A stretch of DNA of 64,000 bases from contig CALUTL010000002.1 of NCBI GenBank assembly GCA_944323655.1, positions 62,001 to 126,000 on the forward strand. Direction: 5' to 3'. The DNA comes from Candidatus Gastranaerophilales bacterium. GTDB taxonomy: Bacteria > Cyanobacteriota > Vampirovibrionia > Gastranaerophilales > Gastranaerophilaceae. The position numbers were made by a program, and so were the translations under genes. Positions within the stretch are counted from its first letter, which is position 1. Every line of letters starts with the position of its first letter. The notes under the pieces are model-generated. The model was not told the DNA's origin, did not search any database, and saw only the letters and a program-made list of their open reading frames with translations. Below are positions 1-9,026 of the stretch, one piece after another.

Positions 1-2
1 TT

Positions 3-791
3 GAAACAAAATCAAGGGTTATAACAGTATTTTCCAACAAAGGCGGTATCGGTAAAACTTCTATTGCTTCAAATTTAGCTCTTGAACTTGCTAAAATTAC
101 TAAAGAAAATGTTGCACTCGTTGATTTGAATTTTCAGTTCGGGGATATTACGACATTTTTAGACTTGAAGCCTTCGTTTAATATTTCTTATGTGCTGGAA
201 AATTTGACCAGAATAAATTCTGAATTTTTGCTTAATACTCTTGAAAAGTACAAAAATACAAGTTTATATATTTTGGCGGATCCGCCTTGCTTTAAGCAGG
301 CAGAAAACGTCACTAAAGCACAGATTGCAAAACTTGTGGAATTATTAAAAAATACTTTTTCTTATATCGTAATTGATGCAGAATCTGGGTTTGAAGGCAA
401 GACGATTACTGCTTTAAATAATTCGGATCTGATATTTCTTGTGACTGTTGCAAGCCTTCCTGCTCTTAGAAATTGTCAGAGAATTTTAGATTTATTTCAA
501 AAGCTCGGTTATGACAATGATAAAACTCAAATTGTTATAAATCGTTATATGGAAAATGACGAAATTACCGTTGAAGATGTTGAAAAGGTTTTGGATAAAG
601 AAGTTTACTGGAAGATTCCGAACAATTACTTCACGCTTATGGCAGCGATAAATAAGGGGATTTCCGTTTCGGAGGCAAATCCTGATTCTAATGTCGCTAA
701 AAGTTATAAAGAGCTTGCAATGTCGGTTTCGGATATGGTTTACAGAAAGAAACTTATTAAAAAGTATGTTTCGCAAGAGGATTTGTTATAG
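3..791 (+). CDS. CpaE/TadZ-like pilus-assembly ATPase (5' end outside window)
   Basis: ParA/MinD-superfamily ATPase of the CpaE (TadZ) type, which localises Tad/Flp pilus machinery at the membrane in characterised systems. The reading frame is open from base 3, so the true start lies before the window. The deviant Walker A motif KGGIGKTS is encoded at about bases 45-68, upstream of the first in-window ATG (126). It is followed by the CpaE-typical VDLNFQFGDITTFLDLKP, then YIVIDAESGF (Walker B region) and a late IPNNYFTLMAAINKG segment. The downstream CpaF-like gene begins 9 bases after this stop, so the two are probably co-transcribed. Any N-terminal receiver-like domain would lie outside the window. 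Subfamily assignment rests on motif order and the CpaF neighbour. Confidence 0.85.
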   Translation, partial: ETKSRVITVFSNKGGIGKTSIASNLALELAKITKENVALVDLNFQFGDITTFLDLKPSFNISYVLENLTRINSEFLLNTLEKYKNTSLYILADPPCFKQAENVTKAQIAKLVELLKNTFSYIVIDAESGFEGKTITALNNSDLIFLVTVASLPALRNCQRILDLFQKLGYDNDKTQIVINRYMENDEITVEDVEKVLDKEVYWKIPNNYFTLMAAINKGISVSEANPDSNVAKSYKELAMSVSDMVYRKKLIKKYVSQEDLL

Positions 792-800
792 GGGATTGAT

Positions 801-2042
801 GTGGGAATAAGCGACAGATTGAAAAATATTAAAACTTCACCAAGTATCGTAGAAGAAATGCCCTTCAATGATTTTATTACAGAGGCTTTGACTAAGAAAA
901 TTTCTTCAATTCCTGTGTGGTACGATTATGACTATTCCAAACAGTTTGAACTTATTTTAAATTTTCTGGATAACAAGTTAAATACAGAATTTGAAGATCT
1001 TCATCTTTCGGAAATTGAAAAGAAAGAGATTGCAGAAGAATTTCTAAAAAATAACAGAGGGTTTGGAATATTAGACAAGGTTTTGGCAGATGATTATATT
1101 GAAGCTGTTATTGTAAATTCGTCAGGTTCTGTATTAATTTTGCAAAATGGGAAATATGTAAAGTCTGATTTAGTTTTAAATTCTCTCCAGTGTAAGGAAA
1201 TAATATCAAGGTTTAAGCCGGAGCAGCCTGTTACAGTGGTTTGTCAGGATGATTTGCAAATTACTTTAATTTCTCCGCCGGTTTCCGACAATATGATTAT
1301 AATAAAGAAAATAAAAGTCGTAACGGAGAATCTTTCGGATTTGACGGCTCAAGGCGACATTACACTTGAGATAGAAAATTATTTTAAACATTTGCTAAAA
1401 GCACGTAAGAATATTTTGATTACAGGCGAAGACGTTGATTTGCTGAGTGAATTTGCGCAAGTATTGATTAATTCGGTTGATTATTCTTCAAGAGTTGTTT
1501 TAATTGAGGATAATATGCCGATTAGAACTGCATTTGATAATGTTTCAGTGTTTTCGGTATCTTCGCTTGAGCAGAAGGAATTTGCTTCATTATTGAATAC
1601 TGTCAGAAATCTAAGGCCAGATAATTTAGTGACATCATTTTATGATGTGCAGAAGCTTGCGTTTTATTATTTGAATACGGATGAATTAGCAAAGGGTCTT
1701 GTAACAATTGTTCCGACAAAGGGTGTTAGTGAAGTTATTTCAAAGCTTACGGAAATTTCTTTGAAGTCATCAAAATGTACCGAAAAACAGGCAAAACTTA
1801 AATTGTCTTCAATTTACGACAATATTGTACACATAACCAAGTGTGATGATAAAAATTATTGTCTTTCATCGGTTATGGAGGTAAGTTCAAAGAAGACATC
1901 TTCGCTTGTGACGGATGAAGTTATCAGGTATCTTGACGGAGTTTATGTTCAGGATCTTGGGGGTGTTGGGGCTTTTGATGATGATGAAGCGAGTGTGAAT
2001 GAATTACATTCTGACACTTTCCTCGAGCGTTTGAGAAAATAG
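801..2042 (+). CDS. CpaF-like protein with degenerate ATPase motifs
   Basis: 413 aa, GTG start preceded by a GGGGAT ribosome-binding site. The overall layout follows CpaF/TadA secretion ATPases: an N-terminal helical domain, then a NILITGE segment (residues 204-210), LRPDNLV (271-277) and a C-terminal region ending FLERLRK. The catalytic motifs are missing. Where CpaF has GGTGSGKT there is GEDVDLLS (209-216), with neither the glycine loop nor the Lys/Thr. The Walker B acidic end is replaced by VTSF, and the TIHAN histidine box by TIVPT (302-306). Family knowledge says these residues bind and hydrolyse ATP, so I infer a pseudo-ATPase that may play a structural or regulatory role beside the CpaE-like protein. 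A second, intact CpaF would be expected elsewhere. The 3' end overlaps the convergent gene by 119 bases. Confidence 0.75.
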   Translation: MGISDRLKNIKTSPSIVEEMPFNDFITEALTKKISSIPVWYDYDYSKQFELILNFLDNKLNTEFEDLHLSEIEKKEIAEEFLKNNRGFGILDKVLADDYIEAVIVNSSGSVLILQNGKYVKSDLVLNSLQCKEIISRFKPEQPVTVVCQDDLQITLISPPVSDNMIIIKKIKVVTENLSDLTAQGDITLEIENYFKHLLKARKNILITGEDVDLLSEFAQVLINSVDYSSRVVLIEDNMPIRTAFDNVSVFSVSSLEQKEFASLLNTVRNLRPDNLVTSFYDVQKLAFYYLNTDELAKGLVTIVPTKGVSEVISKLTEISLKSSKCTEKQAKLKLSSIYDNIVHITKCDDKNYCLSSVMEVSSKKTSSLVTDEVIRYLDGVYVQDLGGVGAFDDDEASVNELHSDTFLERLRK

Positions 2043-3054
2043 ATTTCCTTGCTTCCGCATCCGAAACCTTTTTAAGGTGCATTTTAAGAAGGTTGCTGTC
2101 TTTAAAGGTGTCGTTTATAAGATTAATTCCTGGTGTTATGTATTGCGGCATCAGAATCTTATTTACAAGATAGCCGATGGGTTCCGTTAACATAAGGCAA
2201 GAGGCTAAACCGCCTAAAGTTTTTAATATTTTGTTTCTTACTATTAAATGTTTTTGGTAATTCTGAAGTGCGGTTTTTATTGCTTTCCCTGTTTTATCAT
2301 TGCCGTAAATTGTTTTTGCGGTATTAAGATCTGCTTTATATTTTTTTATAATGCTTTTAGGAATGTCTTTGTCAGGAATTCCTTTTTCCAGTTTTTCCTT
2401 AATTTCAAAAATCCTGTCTGCGTTTTTGGTGGAAAATGTTCGAATTTTAACAACATCTTCATCGGACAGAGCAAAGTAGCCTGTAAGGTATCTGTAGAAT
2501 TTTTTAAATATATTGTTTGATTTTCTTGTCTTTTTAAGATCATTTATATAATTTTCCAGCGAATTGTCAATGTATTTTCTAAAACTTTCTTTGTTTGCAA
2601 AATCGGCGTCAGTAGCTTGATCAAGTGCATTATTTGTGTGTCTGTAAATCCCGTCACGTGCATTTATTGAAATTTTGCCGCTTATAAATTTACCGATAGG
2701 AGAAGTCATTTTCTGTCCTACAATTGTTGCAGCAGAAGGCAGTATAAAAAAGGTAAGCGCTTGTCGGATTGATTCTTTAACCGCTCGTTTACTGCTTGGT
2801 GAATATTCGTCTTTGTCATTCTTGTATTTGTCGTAAATATCGGCACCAAGATACATAAATGACGGAACCCAAAAAGCAAAAGTTAACTTCGGAGCGATTT
2901 CGTTTATGGTCGCACCGATTTCACTTGAGTATGTAAGTGCGCTGATTGTGCGGCTGTTTAAAGGATCTTTATACTTTTTGTTATCCTCGGCATTATGTTT
3001 TGTGTTTGCTCTTGTCTGAGCAGAGGTAAAATTTATTGCCCTATTTATTGGCAT
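1924..3054 (-). CDS. Unknown membrane-associated protein, lineage-specific type
   Basis: 376 aa; no family recognised. The ATG is preceded by CGGGAGC at good spacing. The N-terminus is polar. Hydrophobic segments lie near residues 45-70 (EIAPKLTFAFWVPSFMYLGA), 98-112 (ALTFFILPSAATIVG) and about 278-300 (LGGLASCLMLTEPIGYLVNKI), separated by a long Lys-rich helical region. The last 39 codons lie antisense to the end of the CpaF-like gene and read as low-complexity His/Pro/Gln-rich sequence (HSLHHHQKPQHPQDPEHKL). This looks like read-through of a lost upstream stop rather than a folded domain. The main body is convincingly coding; the C-terminal tail is uncertain. Confidence 0.65.
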   Translation of the reverse strand: MPINRAINFTSAQTRANTKHNAEDNKKYKDPLNSRTISALTYSSEIGATINEIAPKLTFAFWVPSFMYLGADIYDKYKNDKDEYSPSSKRAVKESIRQALTFFILPSAATIVGQKMTSPIGKFISGKISINARDGIYRHTNNALDQATDADFANKESFRKYIDNSLENYINDLKKTRKSNNIFKKFYRYLTGYFALSDEDVVKIRTFSTKNADRIFEIKEKLEKGIPDKDIPKSIIKKYKADLNTAKTIYGNDKTGKAIKTALQNYQKHLIVRNKILKTLGGLASCLMLTEPIGYLVNKILMPQYITPGINLINDTFKDSNLLKMHLKKVSDAEARKSIFSNARGKCQNVIHSHSLHHHQKPQHPQDPEHKLRQDT

Positions 3055-3113
3055 GAATTTTGCTCCCGATATTTTTCATGTCATCCAATTATACAACATC
3101 CAAAAATAATATT

Positions 3114-3142
3114 TTTTGCTATGTTGAATTATTTGGGATAAT
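3114..3142 (+). promoter_or_regulatory. Probable uvrB promoter giving a near-leaderless mRNA
   Basis: GATAAT (3137-3142) lies 8 bases before the uvrB ATG at 3151. A weak TTTTGC (3114-3119) sits at 17-base spacing. No Shine-Dalgarno sequence lies between the -10 box and the ATG, so transcription would start at or a few bases before the start codon. Confidence 0.5.
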
Positions 3143-3150
3143 ATTTGATT

Positions 3151-5151
3151 ATGGAAGAAAGAAAATTCAAAATATGTTCTAAATATTCACCGGCAGGCGA
3201 TCAGCCAAAAGCCATTGAGGCTCTGACAAAAGGTATTATTGATGGGGATGATACCCAGACTTTACTCGGTATAACAGGTTCAGGTAAAACTTTTACGATT
3301 GCAAATGTTATTCAAAATATTCAAAAGCCGACACTTATTATTGCTCATAACAAGACACTTGCTGCTCAGCTTTATAATGAATTTAAAGAGTTGTTTCCTG
3401 ATAACGCCGTTGAGTATTTCATAAGTTATTACGATTATTATCAGCCGGAAGCGTATATTCCAAGAACCGATACTTATATTGAAAAGTCAGCTTCAATTAA
3501 TGACGAAATTGACAGGCTTCGGCATAATACTACAAGAAGCCTTTATGAAAGAAATGATGTAATAATTGTAGCATCTGTTAGCTGCATATATGGTTTAGGG
3601 CTTCCTGAAAATTACTTTAGAGGCTCTGTTGAACTTAAAGTCGGCGATAACATAGAAAGAGATGATTTGTTAAGGCATCTGGTTTCCGTTCAGTATAAGC
3701 GTAATGATCTTGTGCTTGAAAGAGCAACCTTTAGGGCAAGAGGCGATATTGTTGAAATTATGCCGTCTTATGAAAAAATAGTCACCAGAATTTACTTCTT
3801 TGGCGATGAAATTGAAAAAATTGTAAGAATTGATAATGTTTCAGGCGAAATTTTGGAAACTCCCGAAAGTGTTGTGATTTATCCTGCTGTTCATTATCTT
3901 TCTTATGATGAAAATACTGATGAAACTTTGGATTTAATAAGACAGGAGCTTGCTGTTAGAATTGCTGAGCTTGAATCAGAAAATAAGCTTGTCGAGGCTC
4001 AAAGGCTTTCTCAAAGAGTTAAATACGATATAGAAATGATTAAGGAGATGGGGTATTGTTCGGGAATTGAAAATTATTCAAGAATAATTGAGCGCCGTCC
4101 GCCCGGAAGCCCTCCTGCAACTTTATTGGATTATTTTCAGGGCGATTTTCTAACTGTCGTTGACGAATCCCATGTTACTTTGCCGCAAATTAAAGGCATG
4201 TCGCACGGAGATGCTGCAAGAAAAGATGTTCTTGTAGAATACGGCTTCAGGCTTCCTTGCGCTAAGGATAACAGACCTCTAACAAATGAAGAATTTTTTT
4301 CTAAAGTTCATCAAAAAATCTATATTTCAGCAACTCCTGGGGAATTTGAACGCCAAACCTCAGAGCAGCTTGTAGAACAAATTATCCGCCCGACAGGACT
4401 TGTGGATCCTAAAATCAGTGTTCGTCCTATTGATACTCAAATTAATGATCTTAAAGAAGAAATTAAAAAACGGGCAGAAAAGGATGAGCGTGTTTTAATT
4501 ACAACTTTGACAAAGAAAATGGCTGAAGATTTAACGGATTTCTTTTTGCAGGAAGGAATTCGTGTAAGATATTTGCATTCAGGGATTCAATCGTTAGAGA
4601 GAGTTGAAATTCTAAGAGATTTAAGGCTTGGTGAATTTGATGTTTTGATTGGAGTAAATTTGTTGAGAGAAGGCCTTGATATTCCAGAAGTTTCGCTTGT
4701 TGCAATAATGGATGCAGATAAAGAAGGGTTTTTGAGAAGTGAAACAAGCTTAATTCAAACAATTGGGCGTGCGGCAAGAAACGCTTGCGGCGAAGTTATT
4801 ATGTATGCAGATAATATGACCGAAAGCATGGAAAAAGCAATTACTGAAACTAACAGGCGCCGTGAAATTCAGATTGCACATAACAAAAAATACGGAATCA
4901 CTCCTCAAACCATTAAAAAGCCGATTGAAAATAATCTTTTATCGCTTGTTGCAAGTTACAGAGATCTTGAAGATATTGTTGCCGAGGAAATGGTTGATCT
5001 TGGTATTGATAAAAAAGACTTGCCGAAATTAATCGACAAGCTTGAAAAAGATATGCATAAAGCCGCTAAAATTCTTGATTTTGAACGTGCGGCCGAAATT
5101 CGCGACCAACTGAAAAAACTCAGAGAAATGGTTAATTCTAAGACTTCTTAA
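3151..5151 (+). CDS. uvrB: Excinuclease ABC subunit B (UvrB)
   Basis: DNA-damage recognition helicase of nucleotide excision repair; with UvrA and UvrC it verifies and incises bulky lesions. 666 aa from this ATG, normal for the family. Walker A GITGSGKT is near residue 43. The beta-hairpin region carries [12 protein letters not shown], and the helicase motifs include [20 protein letters not shown] and [17 protein letters not shown]. The UvrC-interacting UVR domain closes the protein ([17 protein letters not shown]). An in-frame TTG two codons upstream is possible, but ATG 3151 fits the promoter spacing better. It overlaps the convergent membrane-protein gene by 14 bases. No uvrA or uvrC lies in the window. 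Confidence 0.98.
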   Translation: MEERKFKICSKYSPAGDQPKAIEALTKGIIDGDDTQTLLGITGSGKTFTIANVIQNIQKPTLIIAHNKTLAAQLYNEFKELFPDNAVEYFISYYDYYQPEAYIPRTDTYIEKSASINDEIDRLRHNTTRSLYERNDVIIVASVSCIYGLGLPENYFRGSVELKVGDNIERDDLLRHLVSVQYKRNDLVLERATFRARGDIVEIMPSYEKIVTRIYFFGDEIEKIVRIDNVSGEILETPESVVIYPAVHYLSYDENTDETLDLIRQELAVRIAELESENKLVEAQRLSQRVKYDIEMIKEMGYCSGIENYSRIIERRPPGSPPATLLDYFQGDFLTVVDESHVTLPQIKGMSHGDAARKDVLVEYGFRLPCAKDNRPLTNEEFFSKVHQKIYISATPGEFERQTSEQLVEQIIRPTGLVDPKISVRPIDTQINDLKEEIKKRAEKDERVLITTLTKKMAEDLTDFFLQEGIRVRYLHSGIQSLERVEILRDLRLGEFDVLIGVNLLREGLDIPEVSLVAIMDADKEGFLRSETSLIQTIGRAARNACGEVIMYADNMTESMEKAITETNRRREIQIAHNKKYGITPQTIKKPIENNLLSLVASYRDLEDIVAEEMVDLGIDKKDLPKLIDKLEKDMHKAAKILDFERAAEIRDQLKKLREMVNSKTS

Positions 5152-5896
5152 GCTGATTTAATTCTTCTTTCTCTTTTTTCTTTTTGATTTTTTCTTCCTC
5201 TTGGTGCAATGCTTCGTAATTCAGCTGACCTAAGTAGTTTCCGACTAATGCGGCATTGAATACCACTGTCATACACCATACAAAATACATAACTACGTTT
5301 TCTATTCCGATAAATAACCAGAAAAGATAAGTTAAACTGCCTGCGATAACAGCATCTATTATTGCAATTTGCACTACCATCCAAATCATCTGTATCATTA
5401 CATCAATACAGGAATCAGAAATTGCTTTCAGGTCAAAAACATTTGCAAAACTGAATTTTTTACAAAAAAGCATAAAAACAGTAAGCAAAATTGCACCACA
5501 CACTGCATAGGTAATATAAGTTACACCTTTTGCAACAGGTTCAACTGAAATCATAGGTACTAACTTGGTTATTACAAACCAAGCAATTCCCCCATTAACC
5601 GCTAATGCCGGAATCAATGCTATAATTGATCTTATTGCATCAAAAAACAGTGTAAAAACATTAAATGTAGGAAGCGTGTAATCTCTGTAATTCATAACAT
5701 TATTTGCACATCTTGCCATTGTTCCAAGAATTACAATAACGCTCAGAAATGCAAGAATGTAAAACCAAACACTGTTTTGCATTTTATTCATATAACAACA
5801 AAATGCCCCAAATACCGGAAGGGTAAATATAAAAAATTTCAATAAGGAATTAGGTTCATTTAACGATTCTTCCAGTGCGTCTTTTATAGATGCCAT
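5138..5896 (-). CDS. Multi-pass integral membrane protein of unknown function
   Basis: 252 aa with roughly six hydrophobic segments: [93 protein letters not shown] and [19 protein letters not shown]. It ends in a cytoplasmic-looking coiled tail rich in Lys/Glu ([19 protein letters not shown]). The general pattern resembles DUF4013-like membrane proteins, but I cannot assign it firmly. The ATG is preceded by AGAGGAGC. It is convergent with uvrB, sharing 14 bases, with no terminator visible between them. Confidence 0.7.
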   Translation of the reverse strand: MASIKDALEESLNEPNSLLKFFIFTLPVFGAFCCYMNKMQNSVWFYILAFLSVIVILGTMARCANNVMNYRDYTLPTFNVFTLFFDAIRSIIALIPALAVNGGIAWFVITKLVPMISVEPVAKGVTYITYAVCGAILLTVFMLFCKKFSFANVFDLKAISDSCIDVMIQMIWMVVQIAIIDAVIAGSLTYLFWLFIGIENVVMYFVWCMTVVFNAALVGNYLGQLNYEALHQEEEKIKKKKEKEELNQLKKS

Positions 5897-5968
5897 ATTC
5901 TAAGCTCCTCTCTTATTTAATACTCCCATAATATACCATATTGTTTTCGGTCGGACAATACATTAATC

Positions 5969-7159
5969 CTATGATAATACAGGTAAAATTATAATAAATT
6001 CCGCCCCTTTATCTTTTTCACTGTTTAATTTGATTTTGCCGCCGTGTAGTTTTACAAGCTCTTTTGTTATTGTTAAGCCTAAGCCTGTCGAATTTTCTTT
6101 TGCTTCTATTTGCTCAAATTTTTTGAAGATTTTTCTCTGATCTTTTTTCTCTATCCCGCATCCGTTATCTTTTATTTTTATTATTAAATTTTTTTTGGTG
6201 GCTTTTGTGTTGATTTCAATTGCTCCGTTTATCGGGCTGTATTTTATTCCGTTGCTGATTATGTTAAATAAAATTTGCCTTATTTTTAGGTAATCCGCTT
6301 TTATAATTATATTTTCGCATTCAAGTATAATTTTAATTTGTCTTTTTTCGTATAAGGGTTTTAGAATATTCAGGGTTTCTGTTATTGCTTGGAAAATATC
6401 AAATTCTCTTAAATTTAGAGCAACTGTGCCTGACTCAATTTTAGTCATATCAAGAATTTCGTTTATCATTCCAAGAAGCTGAATACCTTCTGATTGTATA
6501 TCTTTTATAAATTCCTGCTGTTTTTTATTTAGAGTTCCCGTTTTGGGGTGCATTAAAAGCTCTGAAAATCCGATAATTGAATTCAGTGGAGTTCTGAGTT
6601 CATGTGAAATATTTGATAAAAATTCTGTTTTAATTTTGTCTGAGGCAATAATTTTTTTATTCTGTTTTTTTATTATTCTGTTTGCCCTCTCAACCTCTGT
6701 AATTCCTTTTTGTAAAGCCTCCGTCTGCATTTTCATGATTTTGCCGAGTTCTATTTCTTTTATTAAATTTGATATTATGCTTGTACAAAGTTCAAAAAGT
6801 TCTGACTCATAATTCGTTAGCTTATTTTTGGGTAAAATTGCCAAAATTCCGTATACTGTTTTATTTATTGTAAGTCGTGATATAACAAAATTTGAATTTA
6901 AATAGGCCGATATTTCATTTGTTAATGGAGTTTCTATTTTAAAAAGATTTCGGCTTGCTTCTTTTTTTAATGCAATATGATTTGGAGTATCTGAAATGTT
7001 ATAGGAATACTCCAAGCGTAAAAATTCGGGGCTTGCATAGTATATGCAGCCGCCGTTTATATTTATAACCTCATTCAGTGCTTTAAAAATATCTTCAGGT
7101 GTCCTTAGATTTTCACTGAAAAATATCTTTAATTGCCTTAAAATTTCTGTATTAGCCAA
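5969..7159 (-). CDS. Sensor histidine kinase with GAF-like input domain, soluble
   Basis: 396 aa, last gene of the minus-strand operon. The N-terminal ~140 residues look like a GAF-type sensor (no transmembrane segment), followed by a coiled linker. The HisKA domain has the phospho-acceptor box FLSNISHELRTPLNSIIGFS, and the HATPase domain shows the N box (NIISNGIKYSP), G1 (IKDNGCGI) and G2 (GLGLTITKELVKLHGG). The start is a TTG at 7159: it is coupled to hpt (the stop ends 2 bases upstream), has GGAG at proper spacing, and no Met occurs before about residue 140. No response regulator is present in the window, so this is an orphan kinase by position; its signal is unknown. Confidence 0.92.
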   Translation of the reverse strand: MANTEILRQLKIFFSENLRTPEDIFKALNEVININGGCIYYASPEFLRLEYSYNISDTPNHIALKKEASRNLFKIETPLTNEISAYLNSNFVISRLTINKTVYGILAILPKNKLTNYESELFELCTSIISNLIKEIELGKIMKMQTEALQKGITEVERANRIIKKQNKKIIASDKIKTEFLSNISHELRTPLNSIIGFSELLMHPKTGTLNKKQQEFIKDIQSEGIQLLGMINEILDMTKIESGTVALNLREFDIFQAITETLNILKPLYEKRQIKIILECENIIIKADYLKIRQILFNIISNGIKYSPINGAIEINTKATKKNLIIKIKDNGCGIEKKDQRKIFKKFEQIEAKENSTGLGLTITKELVKLHGGKIKLNSEKDKGAEFIIILPVLS

Positions 7160-7161
7160 TT

Positions 7162-7707
7162 TTACTCCAAAATTGATTTGTCAGCATAACCTATGTATTT
7201 TAAATTCCTGAAATACCCGTCGTAATCTAAGCCATAACCGATTAAAAACTGATCGTTAACGTCAAACCCATAGTAATCAGGTTCTACATCTACTATTCTC
7301 GTGCATTTTTTGTCTAAAAGCGAACAAAATTTGGTAGATTTTGTCTTGAAGTTGCATTCCATAAAGTCTAATAAAAACTTCGCTGTTAATCCCTTATCTA
7401 CTATATCTTCTATAATTAAAACGTTTTTATCGTTTAAATCAGGAAGTTTTATATCAACGGCGTTAACTTTTCCGCTTGATACCGTTCCGGAGCCGTAGCT
7501 TGAAAGTCTTATAAATTCCATCTTTAAAGGCATTTTTAATTGCTTTACAAGGTCTGTCGCAAACATTACGGCACCTTTTAATACGCATACGGCAATCACT
7601 TCTTCATCTCCGTAAAATTTGTTCATTTCTTCAGCTAATTCTTTTATCCTTTTTTGAATTTCTTCTTCTGTAAATAAAACTTTTAAATCACTTTCTTTTA
7701 TCTGCAT
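7162..7707 (-). CDS. hpt: Hypoxanthine phosphoribosyltransferase
   Basis: Purine salvage enzyme converting hypoxanthine or guanine plus PRPP to IMP or GMP. 181 aa, normal length. The PRPP-binding loop is VLIIEDIVDKGLT (residues 96-108). Most relatives have D-T/S-G where this protein has D-K-G at 104-106, a small oddity in an otherwise ordinary protein. VCVLKGAVMFA and the C-terminal DFDV-like region (YYGFDVNDQFLIGYGLDYD) are also typical. The ATG is preceded by GGAG. It follows tilS with a 2-base gap; the tilS-hpt pair is conserved widely in bacteria (in Bacillus with ftsH). Confidence 0.95.
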   Translation of the reverse strand: MQIKESDLKVLFTEEEIQKRIKELAEEMNKFYGDEEVIAVCVLKGAVMFATDLVKQLKMPLKMEFIRLSSYGSGTVSSGKVNAVDIKLPDLNDKNVLIIEDIVDKGLTAKFLLDFMECNFKTKSTKFCSLLDKKCTRIVDVEPDYYGFDVNDQFLIGYGLDYDGYFRNLKYIGYADKSILE

Positions 7708-7709
7708 AA

Positions 7710-9023
7710 TTATTTCTCCTCAATAACCAATTTTAACATGTGTGTGGGAAAAGTGACAACTTTTATATTATCGCTTATCCCAAGCCCGGGTGCCCATAGT
7801 ATCTCAGCTCCGCTTGCAAGAAATATCATATCCGACTTTTTGTGTGATGGAACTTTTTTTTCATTCAAATATTTCTTTAATTTTTGCGTTCCGTTAATTC
7901 CTAGTGGCTTTATTATATCTCCGTCCTGCCTTGTTCTTACAGTTAAGTTATCATATTTTGAAAGATTTACGTATGCCTTAAGCTCTGCATCTTCCGGAAA
8001 TTTGTCAGGTTGTTTATCGCATTTTTCTATATATAATTTCCCGTTCGGAGTTTTATATTCGCCTTCCTTTGTTATTTCTAATTTGAAATTTATGCGCTCT
8101 GTTTTTTTAATAAATTTTATCTCTTTTTCACTTACAAAAAGATAAAATTTTTCAGATACCGATAGTGTTTTTCCGCTTTTTGAATTTTTATTTTCTTCTA
8201 TAAAATTAATTGCTCTTTTAATTTTGTCTTTATCAATTTCCAGACCGTTTATATCAAAAAGTTTATAAATCAAATGTGTTTGAAGTGCGGTTGAATAGCT
8301 TGAAAAATTCTTTGTGTTATATGGTTTTTTAAGTGTTTTTAGGTATTCTTCTATAATCTCATAATCAATTTGTGCATTTTTTGATAAGGAATTAATCATA
8401 TCTATTGCAACGGGAGTTATCTTCTCCATTTGAGGAATAATATTTTTTCTGATTAAATTCCTTTTGTATTTTGTGTTCTCGTTTGAACTGTCATTATTTG
8501 GGTTAAGGTTATTTTGTGCGCAGTAATCCTCTATTTCATCTCTTTTTATATTTAATAAAGGCCGATAAAAAATCTCTCTGTTTTCAGCAATTCCGCATAA
8601 TCCTTTTAATCCTGTTCCTTTTGAAATACGATATATTAAAGTTTCAGCATTATCGTTGGCATTGTGCGCTGTTAAGATAATATTGCTTTTAAATTTTTCG
8701 GCACATCTTTCAAAAAAATAGTATCTTGCTTCTCTTGCTGCGGTTTCCGTTTTTTTTATGTCTTTGGAGAGCTTTTCGGAGTAGAATTTTATATTGTTTT
8801 TTTCACAGAATTCCCTGCAATTTAATTCTTCCTTGTCGCTTTCTTCTCCTCGCCAATTGTGATTAAGATGAATTGCGACGACATTATCGGTAAGCTTTCT
8901 TATAATATCAAGCAGGCACATTGAATCATATCCGCCCGAAAATGCCACTAAAACAGGTGCTGGGTTCTCTAAAATACCATATTGGTCTAAAAAAGTTCTT
9001 ACTTTTTCTTTTATCGTTTCCAT
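7710..9023 (-). CDS. tilS: tRNA(Ile)-lysidine synthetase
   Basis: Modifies C34 of the CAU-anticodon tRNA-Ile to lysidine so that AUA is read as Ile; essential in most bacteria. 437 aa. The PP-loop ATP pyrophosphatase motif is VAFSGGYDSMCLLD (residues 25-38), followed by AIHLNHNWRGEESDKE and LTAHNANDNAETLIYRI. The C-terminal TilS domain has VRTRQDGDIIKPLG and KYLNEKKVPSHKKSDM. The start has only a weak GGAAAA ribosome-binding site and lies 3 bases after the preceding stop, which suggests translational coupling. Confidence 0.96.
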   Translation of the reverse strand: METIKEKVRTFLDQYGILENPAPVLVAFSGGYDSMCLLDIIRKLTDNVVAIHLNHNWRGEESDKEELNCREFCEKNNIKFYSEKLSKDIKKTETAAREARYYFFERCAEKFKSNIILTAHNANDNAETLIYRISKGTGLKGLCGIAENREIFYRPLLNIKRDEIEDYCAQNNLNPNNDSSNENTKYKRNLIRKNIIPQMEKITPVAIDMINSLSKNAQIDYEIIEEYLKTLKKPYNTKNFSSYSTALQTHLIYKLFDINGLEIDKDKIKRAINFIEENKNSKSGKTLSVSEKFYLFVSEKEIKFIKKTERINFKLEITKEGEYKTPNGKLYIEKCDKQPDKFPEDAELKAYVNLSKYDNLTVRTRQDGDIIKPLGINGTQKLKKYLNEKKVPSHKKSDMIFLASGAEILWAPGLGISDNIKVVTFPTHMLKLVIEEK

Positions 9024-9026
9024 TTA

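Noticed and set aside
7738-8145. 135-aa open frame opposite tilS, and similar long antisense frames (for example 9154-9621, 21963-22241, 23384-23917)
   Set aside because: They mirror the codon structure of the true genes, lack plausible ribosome-binding sites, and their products are Ser/Leu/Phe-rich shadows.
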